Below, one piece after another: positions 17,034 through 25,083 of a stretch of DNA of 64,000 bases (position 1 is the stretch's first letter; the number at the start of each line of letters is the position of its first letter). The notes below the pieces were generated by a model. The model was given only the letters and a program-made list of their open reading frames with translations. It was not told the origin of the DNA and made no database searches. The stretch covers positions 310,001-374,000 of the forward strand of contig CAVVAB010000010.1 in NCBI GenBank assembly GCA_963746155.1, read 5' to 3'. The position numbers were made by a program, and so were the translations under genes. The stretch is from AC-32 sp963746155 (GTDB lineage: Bacteria > Actinomycetota > Thermoleophilia > Gaiellales > Gaiellaceae).

Positions 17034-17621
17034 CACGTCGTGCCGGCCGGCTGCGAGCGCCGGACCTCGGTCATGACCTCCCAGAGCTCGGCGAGCTCCG
17101 GGGTGTGGCCGTCCCTGAGCTCCGGGTCGGTGATTGCGGCAGCAAGAGGCCGGAGCTCCTCGAGCGCGGCCGTGAAGCGCGGCTCGTCCTTCAGCCGGTC
17201 GAACCACATCTCCGCATGCATGCGGTGGTAGACCTCCTCGCGGTCGATCTTGGCTGCGAGCCCGGCGAGCTCCTCGTCGTCCGAGGCCTTCAGCCGCTCG
17301 AGCCGCTCCGCGTCGGCTGCCTCGTAGAGGTAGTGGCGCGCGATCGTGTGCTCCCAGCCAGGCAGGCGCAGCTCGACCAGCTGCGCGCAGCGGTACTCCT
17401 CGGGCTTGCGGTCGAAGGCGAGCTCGTCGGCGGTCGTGCCGAGGTCGCGCGCGGCCAGCTCGTAGAGCGCGCGCGCATGCCCGATCTCGTTCTGCGCGAT
17501 CGACGAGAAGGCGACGTCCTCCTCGAGGAAGGGCGCAACTCCGGTCCACTCCGAGTCGCGCCAGCCGAGGACGAGCTCGTCGTCAGCGATCGCGAGGAGC
17601 AGCTCGTGCCCGCTCGTTCAC
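17030..17621 (-). CDS. paaC: Phenylacetyl-CoA epoxidase structural subunit PaaC (start region frameshifted)
   Basis: A ferritin-like protein of about 196 residues that pairs with PaaA. Recognisable segments are LLLAIADDELVLGWRDSEW, SSIAQNEIGHARALYELA and EEVYHRMHAEMWFDRL. The long frame has no start of its own. GTG 17621 is out of frame by one base until one G is dropped from CGGGCACGAG, after which it reads VNERHELLLAIADD. The length is 3n+1, as expected for a single inserted base. It overlaps paaB at its 5' end and paaD at its 3' end. It is somewhat shorter than the roughly 250 residues typical of PaaC. Confidence 0.85.
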
Positions 17622-17871
17622 GCGCCTCCTTCAGCTTCTCCTTGAGCGGATACCCGTCGACGCGGTGGTAGTTGCGGTGCAGCTCGTCGACGAAGTCCTC
17701 GATCGTGTGGACGGCCTCGCGCGGGACGATCCAGAGCGCCGCCGACTCGCCGCGGCGGCCGTACTGCTCGCGCGCGTACCAGTCCGCGAAGCGCTCGTCG
17801 GGCGCCTCGATCGAGCCCGCATGCTGGAAGGCCTGGCCCTTCCGCTCCTGGCGAAAGACCTCCCAGATCAC
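17583..17871 (-). CDS. paaB: Phenylacetyl-CoA epoxidase subunit PaaB
   Basis: A small bridging subunit of about 95 residues starting VIWEVFRQERKGQAFQHAGS, with APDERFADWYAREQYGRRGE and ALWIVPREAVHTIEDF following. As written the frame runs on without a stop. Dropping one G from the GGG at about 17608 gives an end at TGA 17585-17583, with paaC starting inside. The GTG start at 17871 overlaps the paaA stop. The family is normally 90-95 residues, which fits the corrected length. Confidence 0.82.
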
Positions 17872-18771
17872 GCGGCGTCGGCGAGCACGACCTGGCGGAC
17901 CCACGCCGAGCTCTCGCGGGCCGCACGGCGCAGGTCGAGCCGCTCCTCGGTCTTCGGGCCCGTGGCCGGTGACGACGCTCATGAGCTCGTCCCAGTCGGG
18001 CTCGGCGAAGTGCCAGCGGCCGGTCTCCTCGTCCTTGCGCAGCTCCGGGTCGGGCACGGTCAGCCCGAGCTCCCAGATCTGCGGCACGTAGCCGTCGAGG
18101 AACTGCTGGCGCGCCTCGTCGTTGCTCTGGGTCTTGATCCGCCAGAGGTAGGTCGGGTCCTCGTCGGGCGGGATCGGGTTGCCGTGGAACTGCATCAACG
18201 GGCCCCACCAGCGGTCGAGCGCTTCCTGGACGAGCGCGCGCTGGTCGTCGGTGCCGAGCATCATCGTCAGCACGACGTCGCGGCCGTGGAGGATGTGGAA
18301 CGACTCCTCCCAGCAGATCTTCTTCATGATCCGCGCGTAGGGCGCGTACGAGCACTTGAGCAGCGCCTTCTGGCTGATGATCGCCGCGGCGTCCACGAGC
18401 CACGCGATCACGCCCACGTCGCCCCAGGTCTTCGTCGGGTAGTGGAAGACGTTGTGGAACTTCGACTTCCCCGAGATCAGGTCGTCGAGACACTGCTCGC
18501 GCGGCTTGCCGAGGTCCTCGACCACGCGGTAGATCAGCTGCGCGTGGCCGACCTCGTCCTGCACCTTCGCGGTCAGCGCCAGCTTTCGCTGGAGCGTCGG
18601 CGCGCGCAGGATCCACTCGCGCTCGGGGAGGACGCCCATCAGCTCGGAGTTGCCGTGCATCTCGATGAACTTCCGCAGCCGCGCGCGGTACTCGTCCGGC
18701 ATCCAGTCGTCGGTCTCGACCTGGCCGCCGCCCTGGACGTACTCGAGAAACTCTTGCTCGCGCTGCTCCAT
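17868..18771 (-). CDS. paaA: Phenylacetyl-CoA epoxidase catalytic subunit PaaA (single frameshift near 3' end)
   Basis: The di-iron monooxygenase subunit, about 300 residues, that epoxidises the ring of phenylacetyl-CoA. Ferritin-like helices carry the metal ligands, seen as TAKVQDEVGHAQLIYRVVED (ExxH) and KICWEESFHILHGRDVVL (ExxH). DPTYLWRIKTQSNDEARQQF and DWDELMSVVTGHGP are also family-typical. After GHGP one base must be skipped (near 17955, GGGCCC) to read KTEERLDLRRAARESSAWV and reach a TGA overlapping paaB. It is the first gene of the operon, 26 bases from the divergent TetR gene. Confidence 0.9.
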
Positions 18772-18773
18772 AA

Positions 18774-18787
18774 CGAACGATCGTTAG
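18774..18787. promoter_or_regulatory. Palindromic operator in the paaA/TetR divergent promoter
   Basis: CGAACGATCGTTAG contains the perfect 10-bp palindrome AACGATCGTT (18776-18785) and lies in the 26 bases separating paaA from the regulator. The pattern matches the AACGnnCGTT-type sites bound by TetR regulators of acyl-CoA metabolism. It probably binds the adjacent TetR protein and is relieved by phenylacetyl-CoA (inference). Confidence 0.65.
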
Positions 18788-18790
18788 GCT
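18785..18790 (+). promoter_or_regulatory. -10 hexamer TAGGCT for the TetR gene, overlapping the paaA -10 on the other strand
   Basis: TAGGCT ends 7 bases before GTG 18798. The complementary strand at 18791-18786 reads TAGCCT, 14 bases before paaA ATG 18771. The two -10 elements therefore occupy the same seven bases and touch the operator palindrome. Confidence 0.45.
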
Positions 18791-18797
18791 ACCAAGC

Positions 18798-19388
18798 GTG
18801 TCCGAACGACGCGCGGAGCTGACCCGCCAGGCCGCCCGCCTCTTCGCGCAGAAGGGCTACCACGGCACGTCGATCGGCGAGATCGCGGGCGCGCTCGGCG
18901 TCCAGAAGGGCTCGCTCTACGCGCACATCGAGTCGAAGCAGGACCTCCTCTACGAGACGATGCTCGAGGGCGCGCGCGCCTTTCACGCGGGCCTGGACGC
19001 GATCCCGGACGAGCTCGGGCCGGCCGAGAAGATCCGGCTCGCGCTGCGCTCGCACCTGCGCGTCGTCGCCGACCAGCTCGACGTCGCCACGGTCTTCGTG
19101 CAGGAGTGGCGCTACCTCGAGGGCGAGCGGCGGCACGAGATCCTCGCCGAGCGCCGCCGCTACGAGGAGCGGATCCGGGCGCTCTTCCGCGAGGGGCGCG
19201 ACCTCGGCGAGCTGCGCAGCGACCTCGACGACGCGACCGCGGCGCTGCTCGCGCTCTCGGCCGCGAACTGGGCCTACACGTGGCTCCAGCCCGGCCGCGA
19301 CACCGACGAGCTCGCCGACCGCTTCTTCTTGATCTTCCTTGAGGGCATCCGTGGGTACGCAACGCCCGCTTCAGGCGAAGCGGATTGA
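18798..19388 (+). CDS. paaR: TetR family transcriptional regulator, probable PaaR
   Basis: A 196-residue regulator. The N-terminal helix-turn-helix (about 1-55) reads AARLFAQKGYHGTSIGEIAG and then GVQKGSLYAHIESKQDLL, the standard TetR pattern. The C-terminal ligand-binding domain belongs to the TetR_C_33-like group that senses acyl-CoA thioesters. It is transcribed divergently from paaABCD across a palindromic operator, so autorepression and repression of paa are likely. The last residues (RGYATPASGEAD) run into a hairpin-rich element, and a second copy of the RGYATP codons lies 109 bases downstream. Confidence 0.85.
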   Translation: MSERRAELTRQAARLFAQKGYHGTSIGEIAGALGVQKGSLYAHIESKQDLLYETMLEGARAFHAGLDAIPDELGPAEKIRLALRSHLRVVADQLDVATVFVQEWRYLEGERRHEILAERRRYEERIRALFREGRDLGELRSDLDDATAALLALSAANWAYTWLQPGRDTDELADRFFLIFLEGIRGYATPASGEAD

Positions 19389-19442
19389 AGGGCCGAGCGA
19401 GCAAAGCTCCCTCGGCCTCCTAAGCGGCATCGCAAGCGACGC
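19366..19442. repeat. Hairpin-rich element at the 3' end of the TetR gene
   Basis: Three stem-loops lie in succession. CCGCTTC-AGGC-GAAGCGG is at 19366-19383. GGCCGAG-C-GAGC-AAA-GCTC-C-CTCGGCC is at 19391-19417, with an 11-bp stem and one C-C mismatch. An imperfect GGCATCGC-AA-GCGACGCC lies around 19425-19442. The element is flanked by an imperfect 28-base direct repeat (19341-19368 and 19450-19477). It probably works as a terminator, and its structure resembles a REP-type insertion. Confidence 0.5.
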
Positions 19443-19481
19443 CTCGGTCGACGGCATGCGCGGGTACGCGACGCCCGAGCC

Positions 19482-20003
19482 CTAGCCGAGCGGGAAGCTG
19501 CGCCGCTCGCGCCAGCGGCCGTCCTCGCCCTCGGCGTAGAGCTGGGCCTCGCGCACGCGGAGCTCGATCGGGAGCTGCGGTGCGAGCCCGGCGGCGATCC
19601 GGTCGAGGAAAGCGCCGTCCTCGGACTCGGCCACGGTCAGGTGCGGGATCACCGTCGCGTGCACGCCCTCGTACGGAGGATGCTCGGGCCACTCGGCGGC
19701 GATCGCCTCGGTCAGTCGCGCAAACGGCTCGGCCGGATCCGGCTCGAGGTAGACGAGCTCCGGCCAGCGCGCCGCGCGTGCGAACACGACGTCGAAGGCG
19801 GGCGCCGCCGCGACCAGCCGGGCCAGGCGCTCCTCGACCTCCTCCGTCAGGTCGGCCGGCGGCACGAACGGGTAGAGCAGCGTGACGTGCGGCGGAAGCC
19901 CCAGCGGCGCGTCGTAGGTGTGGCGGAGCCGCAGCTCGCCAACGGCCTGCTCGGCCTGCGGTACCGCGACGATGACTGCCGACTCGCGGCCGGGTCGTGG
20001 CAT
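19482..20003 (-). CDS. 2'-5' RNA ligase / 2H phosphoesterase family protein
   Basis: A 173-residue protein with the two HxT-type motifs of the 2H phosphoesterase fold, PPHVTLLYPFVPP and IPHLTVAESEDG, about 80 residues apart. Such proteins act on 2',3'-cyclic or 2'-5' phosphodiesters of RNA or nucleotides. The physiological substrate here is unknown. ATG 20003 is preferred over an upstream start at 20141, which would run through the divergent kinase gene. The two genes are separated by 12 bases. Confidence 0.75.
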   Translation of the reverse strand: MPRPGRESAVIVAVPQAEQAVGELRLRHTYDAPLGLPPHVTLLYPFVPPADLTEEVEERLARLVAAAPAFDVVFARAARWPELVYLEPDPAEPFARLTEAIAAEWPEHPPYEGVHATVIPHLTVAESEDGAFLDRIAAGLAPQLPIELRVREAQLYAEGEDGRWRERRSFPLG

Positions 20004-20015
20004 GCTCGCGCCAGT

Positions 20016-20906
20016 ATGGACGTCGTCCTCGTCGTGAACCCGTTCGCCAGCTCGGTGACGCCCGCGGGCGTCCACGCGGTTGAAGAGGAGCTCGGTCGCG
20101 CCGGCACGGTGCGCACGCTCCTCACCGAGCGGCCGGAGCACGGCGTGGAGCTCGCGCGGGAGGCGGCAGGCGCCGACGCGCTGGTCGTCTTCTCCGGCGA
20201 CGGCGGCTTCAACGAGGTGCTGAACGGCCTGGAGGAGGACATCCCGGTCGGCTTCCTGCCCGGAGGAGGGACGAACGTCCTTTCCCGCGCGCTTGGGCTG
20301 CCGAGGGACCCGGCCGAGGCCGCGAGGCGCGTGGCGGAGGCGATCGAGCGCGGCCGCACTCGCACGATCTCGCTCGGACGGGTGAACGGCCGTCGGTTCG
20401 GCTTCTCAGCGGGGATCGGTCTCGACGCCGAGCTCATCCGGCGCGTCGACGCGCTCGGGCGGCGTGAGGACGGCCGGCGCCCGGGCGACCGCGCCTTCTT
20501 CCTCGCGGCTCTGCGTCTCCTCGGCGAGCGGCGCGGCCGGTTCGAGCCCGCGCTCGAGATTCAGGGTCTTGGACGTGCGGCGTTCGCGCTCGTCGCGAAC
20601 ACCGATCCGTACACGTACGCCGGGTCGTTTCCGCTGCGCGTGACGCCCGAGGCGCGGTTCGAGCTCGGCCTCGACGTCGCTGCGCCCGCCTCGGTCCGGC
20701 CGTGGGCGGTGCCGAGCCTGCTCCGCTATGCCCTGACCGGCGGGGGCCGCCCGGGACCGGCGGACCTCCTCCTCGGCCACGACCTCGACCGGATCGAGAT
20801 CATCTGCGACCGGCCCCTGCCGCTCCAGGTGGACGGCGAGGATCTCGGCGATGTCGAGGCCGCAGTCTTCGAGGCCGAGCGGAATGCCGTGAACGTGCTC
20901 GTCTAG
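20016..20906 (+). CDS. Diacylglycerol kinase/YegS-like lipid kinase family protein
   Basis: A 296-residue protein. VVNPFASSV near the N-terminus, VVFSGDGGFNEVLNGL (the GGDGT-like nucleotide loop, here GDGGFNE) and FLPGGGTNVLSRALGLP are the DAGK catalytic-domain signatures. GRRFGFSAGIGLDAELI and the C-terminal beta domain ending QVDGEDLG complete the fold. It probably phosphorylates a lipid or lipid-like alcohol at the membrane. Its TAG stop forms the first three bases of the TAGGGT hexamer of the next gene. Confidence 0.83.
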   Translation: MDVVLVVNPFASSVTPAGVHAVEEELGRAGTVRTLLTERPEHGVELAREAAGADALVVFSGDGGFNEVLNGLEEDIPVGFLPGGGTNVLSRALGLPRDPAEAARRVAEAIERGRTRTISLGRVNGRRFGFSAGIGLDAELIRRVDALGRREDGRRPGDRAFFLAALRLLGERRGRFEPALEIQGLGRAAFALVANTDPYTYAGSFPLRVTPEARFELGLDVAAPASVRPWAVPSLLRYALTGGGRPGPADLLLGHDLDRIEIICDRPLPLQVDGEDLGDVEAAVFEAERNAVNVLV

Positions 20907-20909
20907 GGT
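20904..20909 (+). promoter_or_regulatory. -10 hexamer TAGGGT for the DUF4129-moxR operon
   Basis: TAGGGT ends 6 bases before ATG 20916. Its TAG is also the stop codon of the upstream lipid kinase gene. Confidence 0.45.
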
Positions 20910-20915
20910 TCTGCC

Positions 20916-21798
20916 ATGAGCGGCGCCCGGAAGCTCATGCTGAGCGGGATCGCGCTGATCGCGCTGCTCGCGCTCGTCGCCGTTGCGAGCCACGCGCACC
21001 GTCCAGGCGGTGGCACGGGGGCAGGCCCCGAGCACGCGCCCACGCTGATCACGGACTACGTCGCGAGTGTGATGATCATCCTGTTTCCGTTCGGCGTGAT
21101 CTTCGTCATCTGGGGCATGTTCCGCAGTCGCAGGCGAGCGCTTCTGGAAGGACGAACGAGCTGGTGGCGCACGCTCGCACTGGTGACGGCCATGACGATC
21201 GTCGGGGCCTCCGCCGTCTATTTCGCCAAGGGGCACAACTTCCTCGGAGGATTGGGCGACGCGTCCAAGAGCCATGTCCAGAAGGCCGAGCCGACGAAGA
21301 AGAAGTCGGCGCAGGCGGCACAGACACCACCGGGGCACTTCCGGTGGGAGGTCGCGCTGTTGATGGGATCGATCGCGGTGGCGGTCGGAGTGAGCGCGGC
21401 GGCTGTCTATTACCGACGCTGGCAGTCGGGCGACGCCTGGGACCGAGAGGCGGCTCTCGCGATCGCCCTCGACGAGGTCCTCGCCGACACGCTCGACGAC
21501 CTGCGGGCCGAGGGCGACGCACGGCGGGCCGTGGTTCGCACCTACGCTCGGATGGAGAAGACGTTTGCCGCCTACGGCGTCTCGCGTGACGAAGCCGAGA
21601 CGCCGCAGGAGTACGTTGAGCGCGTGCTCGCACGGCTGCAGGTGAGCGCGTTTGCGGTCCAGCGGCTGGCGCGGCTCTACGAGCGGGCGAAGTTCAGCGA
21701 GCACCAGATCGACGCGGGCATGAAGGACGAGGCGATCGAGACCCTCGTCGGCCTCCGCGCCGAGCTCGAGCACAAGCCCGAGGAGCAGCGCGGCATGA
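20916..21798 (+). CDS. DUF4129-domain membrane protein (apparent readthrough into the next gene)
   Basis: An N-terminal signal or membrane segment (LMLSGIALIALLALVAVA) is followed by two further helices (ASVMIILFPFGVIFVIWGMF and VALLMGSIAVAVGVSAAAV). A cytosolic C-terminal DUF4129 domain carries EYVERVLARL and the family-typical LYERAKFSEHQID. As written, the frame continues without a stop into a second membrane protein. If one C is removed from the CCC at 21777-21779, the protein ends KPRSSAA at TGA 21796-21798, which overlaps the ATG of the next gene. DUF4129 proteins habitually sit beside MoxR and DUF58 genes, as here. Confidence 0.7.
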
Positions 21799-22322
21799 GG
21801 CGTCTCCTGACGGCCTCGGCGTTCTACCTCACGCTGATCACGATCGCGCTCTTCGTTTCGCGCTCGGTGCAGCCCGGCCGCCACGAGCTCGAGCTCGACA
21901 TCTACATCCTCCTCGTCGGGACCCTCGCGGTCTTCACGACGGTGCTGATCACGCGCGAGGCGTTTCCGCCCTCGATCGGATCCGCGCTCGCCGAGGCGCT
22001 CGAGGTCGAGCCGGTGGAGTCGGTCCGGCCGCCCGACCTGGAGCGGACGGAGCGGCTGCTGACGATCTCGGCCGCGACGGCGTTCGACTTCCACTACCGG
22101 CTGCGCCCGATCCTGCGCGAGGTCGCCGAGCAGCGGCTGGTGGACCGCCGCGGGCTCAGGCTCGACGCCGGCGGGCCCGAGGTCGAGGCCGCCCTCGGCG
22201 ACGAGCTGTGGGGCCTCCTGCGCCCCGACCGCGAGGCGCCGAAGGAGCGGTTCACACCCGACGTCGACCGACGAGCGCCATCGAGCGCGCGCGGTCGAGC
22301 GGCTGGAGGCTCGATTCACAGT
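21795..22322 (+). CDS. Two-helix membrane protein of the MoxR/DUF58 operon, 3' end uncertain
   Basis: Begins at ATG 21795 with MRRLLTASAFYLTLITIALF, has a second helix IYILLVGTLAVFTTVLITRE and then a cytosolic domain of about 115 residues (LERTERLLTISAATAFDFHY and VAEQRLVDRRGLRLD). The family is not recognised by name. It resembles the small membrane partner found between DUF4129 and moxR in actinobacteria. The reading after KERFTPDVD is unclear. The natural stop, expected to overlap moxR near 22322, is reached only if the frame changes once or twice between about 22265 and 22310. Confidence 0.5.
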
Positions 22323-23296
22323 GACGAATCGAGCAGCTGGCGGAGCAGGCGGACCGGATCCTGTCCGAGGTCGAGCGGGCGATCGTCGGCAAGCGCGAGG
22401 CGCTCGAGCTCGTGCTGATCGGGATGCTCGCCGACGGGCACGTCCTGATCGAGGACTTCCCCGGCCTCGCGAAGACGATGATCGCCCGCGCCTTCGCGCA
22501 GGTGACGAGCATCGGCTTCACGCGCATCCAGTTCACGCCCGACCTGATGCCCTCCGACGTAACGGGCTCGTCGATCTTCAACCAGCGCGAGTCCGACTTC
22601 GAGTTCCGCCCGGGGCCGATCTTCACCAACCTTCTCCTCGCCGACGAGATCAACCGCGCCCCACCGAAGACCCAGGCCGCGCTGCTCGAGGCGATGCAGG
22701 AGCGGCAGGTCACGACCGAAGGCACGACCCGGCTGCTCGAGCCGCCGTTCCTCGTGCTCGCGACGCAGAACCCCCTCGAGTACGAGGGCACGTACCCGCT
22801 GCCCGAGGCGCAGCTGGACCGGTTCCTGCTGCGGCTCGGTGTCGGCTACCCGGGCCGCGAGGAGGAGTGGGACGTCCTCGAGCGCAGGATCGAGCGCGCC
22901 GCCGACGACGTCGTGCTCTCGCCGATCGTGGGGCGGGACGAGCTGCTCGAGATGCAGCGAGCGGTCGAGGACGTGCACGTCGACCGGAGCGTCGGGCTCT
23001 ACATGGTCGACCTCGTGGCGGCCACGCGGAGCGCATCCGGGATCCAGGTCGGCGCCAGCCCGCGCGGCTCGCTCGCGCTGCTGAAGCTCTCCCGCTGCCG
23101 CGCGGCGCTCGACGGCCGCGACTACGTCGTCCCGCAGGACGTCAAGGCGATCGCCGTGCCCGCGCTCGCGCACCGGCTCTCCCTCCGCCCCGAGCTCTGG
23201 GTGCAGCGGTTGCGGCCGGCCGACATCGTCGCCGAGCTGCTCGACCGGGTGCCGACGCCCAAGACCGAGGCAGAGCCCGAGCTAGCCGCCGAGTGA
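22321..23296 (+). CDS. MoxR-family AAA ATPase (single frameshift at the N-terminus)
   Basis: About 324 residues. The AAA core shows a Walker A variant in VLIEDFPGLAKTMIARAFA, Walker B in LLADEINRAPPKTQAALLEA, sensor-type VLATQNPLEYEGTYPLPEAQ and an arginine-finger region DRFLLRLGVGYP. MoxR proteins act as chaperones that insert cofactors into or mature partner proteins containing von Willebrand or DUF58 domains. GTG 22321 is the natural start if one A is removed from GTGACGAATCGAG, giving VTIEQLAEQADRIL. Otherwise the first in-frame start is GTG 22412, inside the fold. It overlaps the DUF58 gene as GTGA. Confidence 0.85.
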
Positions 23297-24567
23297 CGCG
23301 CACCGCGAACCCGAAGCTCGGCGCCTACACGGCGCTTGCCGGGCTCGGGCTTCTGGGAGCGCTCGTGCTGGGTCGGCCGGAGCTGGTCGCGCTCGCGGCG
23401 CCGTTCGCGGCCGTGCTCGTCGTCGGGCTCTCGCTCGCGGAGGCGCCCAGGGTCCACTGGACGTTCGAGCTCGAGCACGAGCGCCAGCTCCAGGGCGAGA
23501 CCGTCGGCGCCGAGATCGAGCTGCGCGCCGACCACCCGGTCGGCCGGCTCGAGCTCCTGCTCGACCTTCCGCGCGGCATCGTGGCCGAGACGCCGAACCC
23601 GATGCTGATCTCGCTCGGGTTGGCCGAGCGGCGCGAGATCGACCTCGAGCTCCGCTGCCGCCGCTGGGGCGCGTACCGCGTCGGCGACCTCGTCCTCCGC
23701 TCGCAGGACCCACTCGGGCTGCTCGTGTACGAGTGGACGCTTCAGGAGGAGCGCCCGCTCAAGGTCTATCCGCGGGGGGAGAGCCTCCGCCGGCTCCTGC
23801 GGCCGCTCGAGACCCAGGCGCTCGCCGGCAACCAGGTCCCGCGTGCCCGCGGCGAGGGGATCGAGTTCGCGGACGTCCGGCCCTTCGTCTCCGGCGACAG
23901 CCTGCGCCGGATCAACTGGCGCGCGACCGCGCGGCGGGGCGAGACGTGGGTCACCGAGACCCACCCCGAGCGGAACGCCGACGTCGTGATCTTCCTCGAC
24001 ACGTTCCTCGAGACGAGGGATCACGACGAGGGCACGCTCGACCAGACGATCAGCGCCGCCGCCTCGCTCGTCCTCCACTACCTGCGCGAGAAGGACCGCG
24101 TCGGCCTCGTCGCCTTCGGCGGCGTCCTCAACTGGCTCACCGTCTCGAGCGGGATCGTCCAGCTCTACCGCATCCTCGACTCGCTGCTGGACGCCGAGAT
24201 CTTCCTCAGCTACGCCTGGAAGGACATCCACCTGCTGCCCGTCCGCACGCTGCCGCCGCGCTCGCTCGTGCTCGCCCTCTCGCCGCTGCTCGACGAGCGA
24301 GGCGTCGGCTCGCTGCTCGACCTGCGCGCCCGCGGCTTCGACCTCGCGCTGATCGAGATCTCGCCCGTTCCGTTCGCCGCGCCCGACGAGAGGAACCCCG
24401 ACGGCGAGCTCGCGTACCGGCTCTGGCAGCTGCGGCGCGAGGCTCTCCGTTCTCGGTTCATGCGCCTGGGCGTGCCGGCCGTCGAGTGGCGGGAAGGGAT
24501 GCCCCTCGAGCTCGCACTGGAGGAGGTGAGGTCATTCAAGCGCCGCGCCCGCTTGTCGCGCGCCTAG
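23293..24567 (+). CDS. DUF58 domain-containing protein (MoxR partner)
   Basis: A 424-residue protein with two N-terminal transmembrane helices (ALAGLGLLGALVLG and VALAAPFAAVLVVGLSLAEA). A beta-rich region follows, then the DUF58 signature GIEFADVRPFVSGDSLRRIN and NWRATARRGETWVTE. A C-terminal von Willebrand-like fold contains VVIFLDTFLE in place of a full MIDAS motif. It is a membrane-anchored protein of unknown function that accompanies MoxR ATPases. GTG 23293 overlaps the moxR stop. Confidence 0.83.
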   Translation: MTRTANPKLGAYTALAGLGLLGALVLGRPELVALAAPFAAVLVVGLSLAEAPRVHWTFELEHERQLQGETVGAEIELRADHPVGRLELLLDLPRGIVAETPNPMLISLGLAERREIDLELRCRRWGAYRVGDLVLRSQDPLGLLVYEWTLQEERPLKVYPRGESLRRLLRPLETQALAGNQVPRARGEGIEFADVRPFVSGDSLRRINWRATARRGETWVTETHPERNADVVIFLDTFLETRDHDEGTLDQTISAAASLVLHYLREKDRVGLVAFGGVLNWLTVSSGIVQLYRILDSLLDAEIFLSYAWKDIHLLPVRTLPPRSLVLALSPLLDERGVGSLLDLRARGFDLALIEISPVPFAAPDERNPDGELAYRLWQLRREALRSRFMRLGVPAVEWREGMPLELALEEVRSFKRRARLSRA

Positions 24568-24588
24568 CCACGGCTGCTGGCGCCGCTC

Positions 24589-25074
24589 GTGGTTGCCGCG
24601 GCGCTGGCGCTGACCTCGCTCGGCCACGGGCGGCTCGACGGCTGGCCTCTCGTCGGGGTCGGCGGTTGGGGTGTGCTCTGCCTCTCCGCCGGGCTGCTCT
24701 TCAGGCGCAGCGCCTTGCTGCTCGCCGGGATGATCTTCCTCGGAGTCGAGCAGGCGGTGCGCCTGGCGACCGGCCCGAGCGGCACCGACGCGTGGGCCCC
24801 GCTCTACGCGGCGGGCTTCCTGTTCGTGGCCGAGCTCGCGTGGTGGTCGATCGAGCCGCGCGTGCCCGCCTGGTGGGACCTCGGGGCGGTCGTCCGGCGG
24901 ATCGTGGTCGTCGTCTGCGTGTGCGTCGGCTCGGCCGTGCTCGCTGCGTTGGTGATGGTCGCGGCGGGCGCGCCGATCGCCGGAGGCGTCGAGCTCGAGC
25001 TCGTCGGGGTCGCGGCCGCGACGGCCGCGCTCGTCCTGGTCGCGGTGGTCGCCCGCAGCCACAGGTTCGGCTAG
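24589..25074 (+). CDS. Integral membrane protein of unknown function
   Basis: A 161-residue, very hydrophobic protein with five or so helices, among them MVAAALALTSLG, GVGGWGVLCLSAGLLF, ALLLAGMIFLGVEQAV, RIVVVVCVCVGSAVLAALVM and VGVAAATAALVLVAVVA. It follows the DUF58 gene by 21 bases in the same frame and is probably the last member of that operon. The first helix appears to begin a few residues upstream (LLAPLVV), where only CTG codons are available, so GTG 24589 may not be the true start. I do not recognise the family. Confidence 0.5.
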   Translation: MVAAALALTSLGHGRLDGWPLVGVGGWGVLCLSAGLLFRRSALLLAGMIFLGVEQAVRLATGPSGTDAWAPLYAAGFLFVAELAWWSIEPRVPAWWDLGAVVRRIVVVVCVCVGSAVLAALVMVAAGAPIAGGVELELVGVAAATAALVLVAVVARSHRFG

Positions 25075-25077
25075 ATT
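25072..25077 (+). promoter_or_regulatory. -10 hexamer TAGATT for the 2-oxoacid dehydrogenase genes
   Basis: TAGATT ends 6 bases before GTG 25084 and begins with the TAG stop of the preceding membrane protein gene. Confidence 0.45.
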
Positions 25078-25083
25078 CGCGCC

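Noticed and set aside
21001..21045. GGGGGCAGGCCCC inside the DUF4129 gene as another copy of the palindromic repeat
   Set aside because: Only the core palindrome is shared. The flanks do not match the 42-base unit, and such a core is not rare in this composition.
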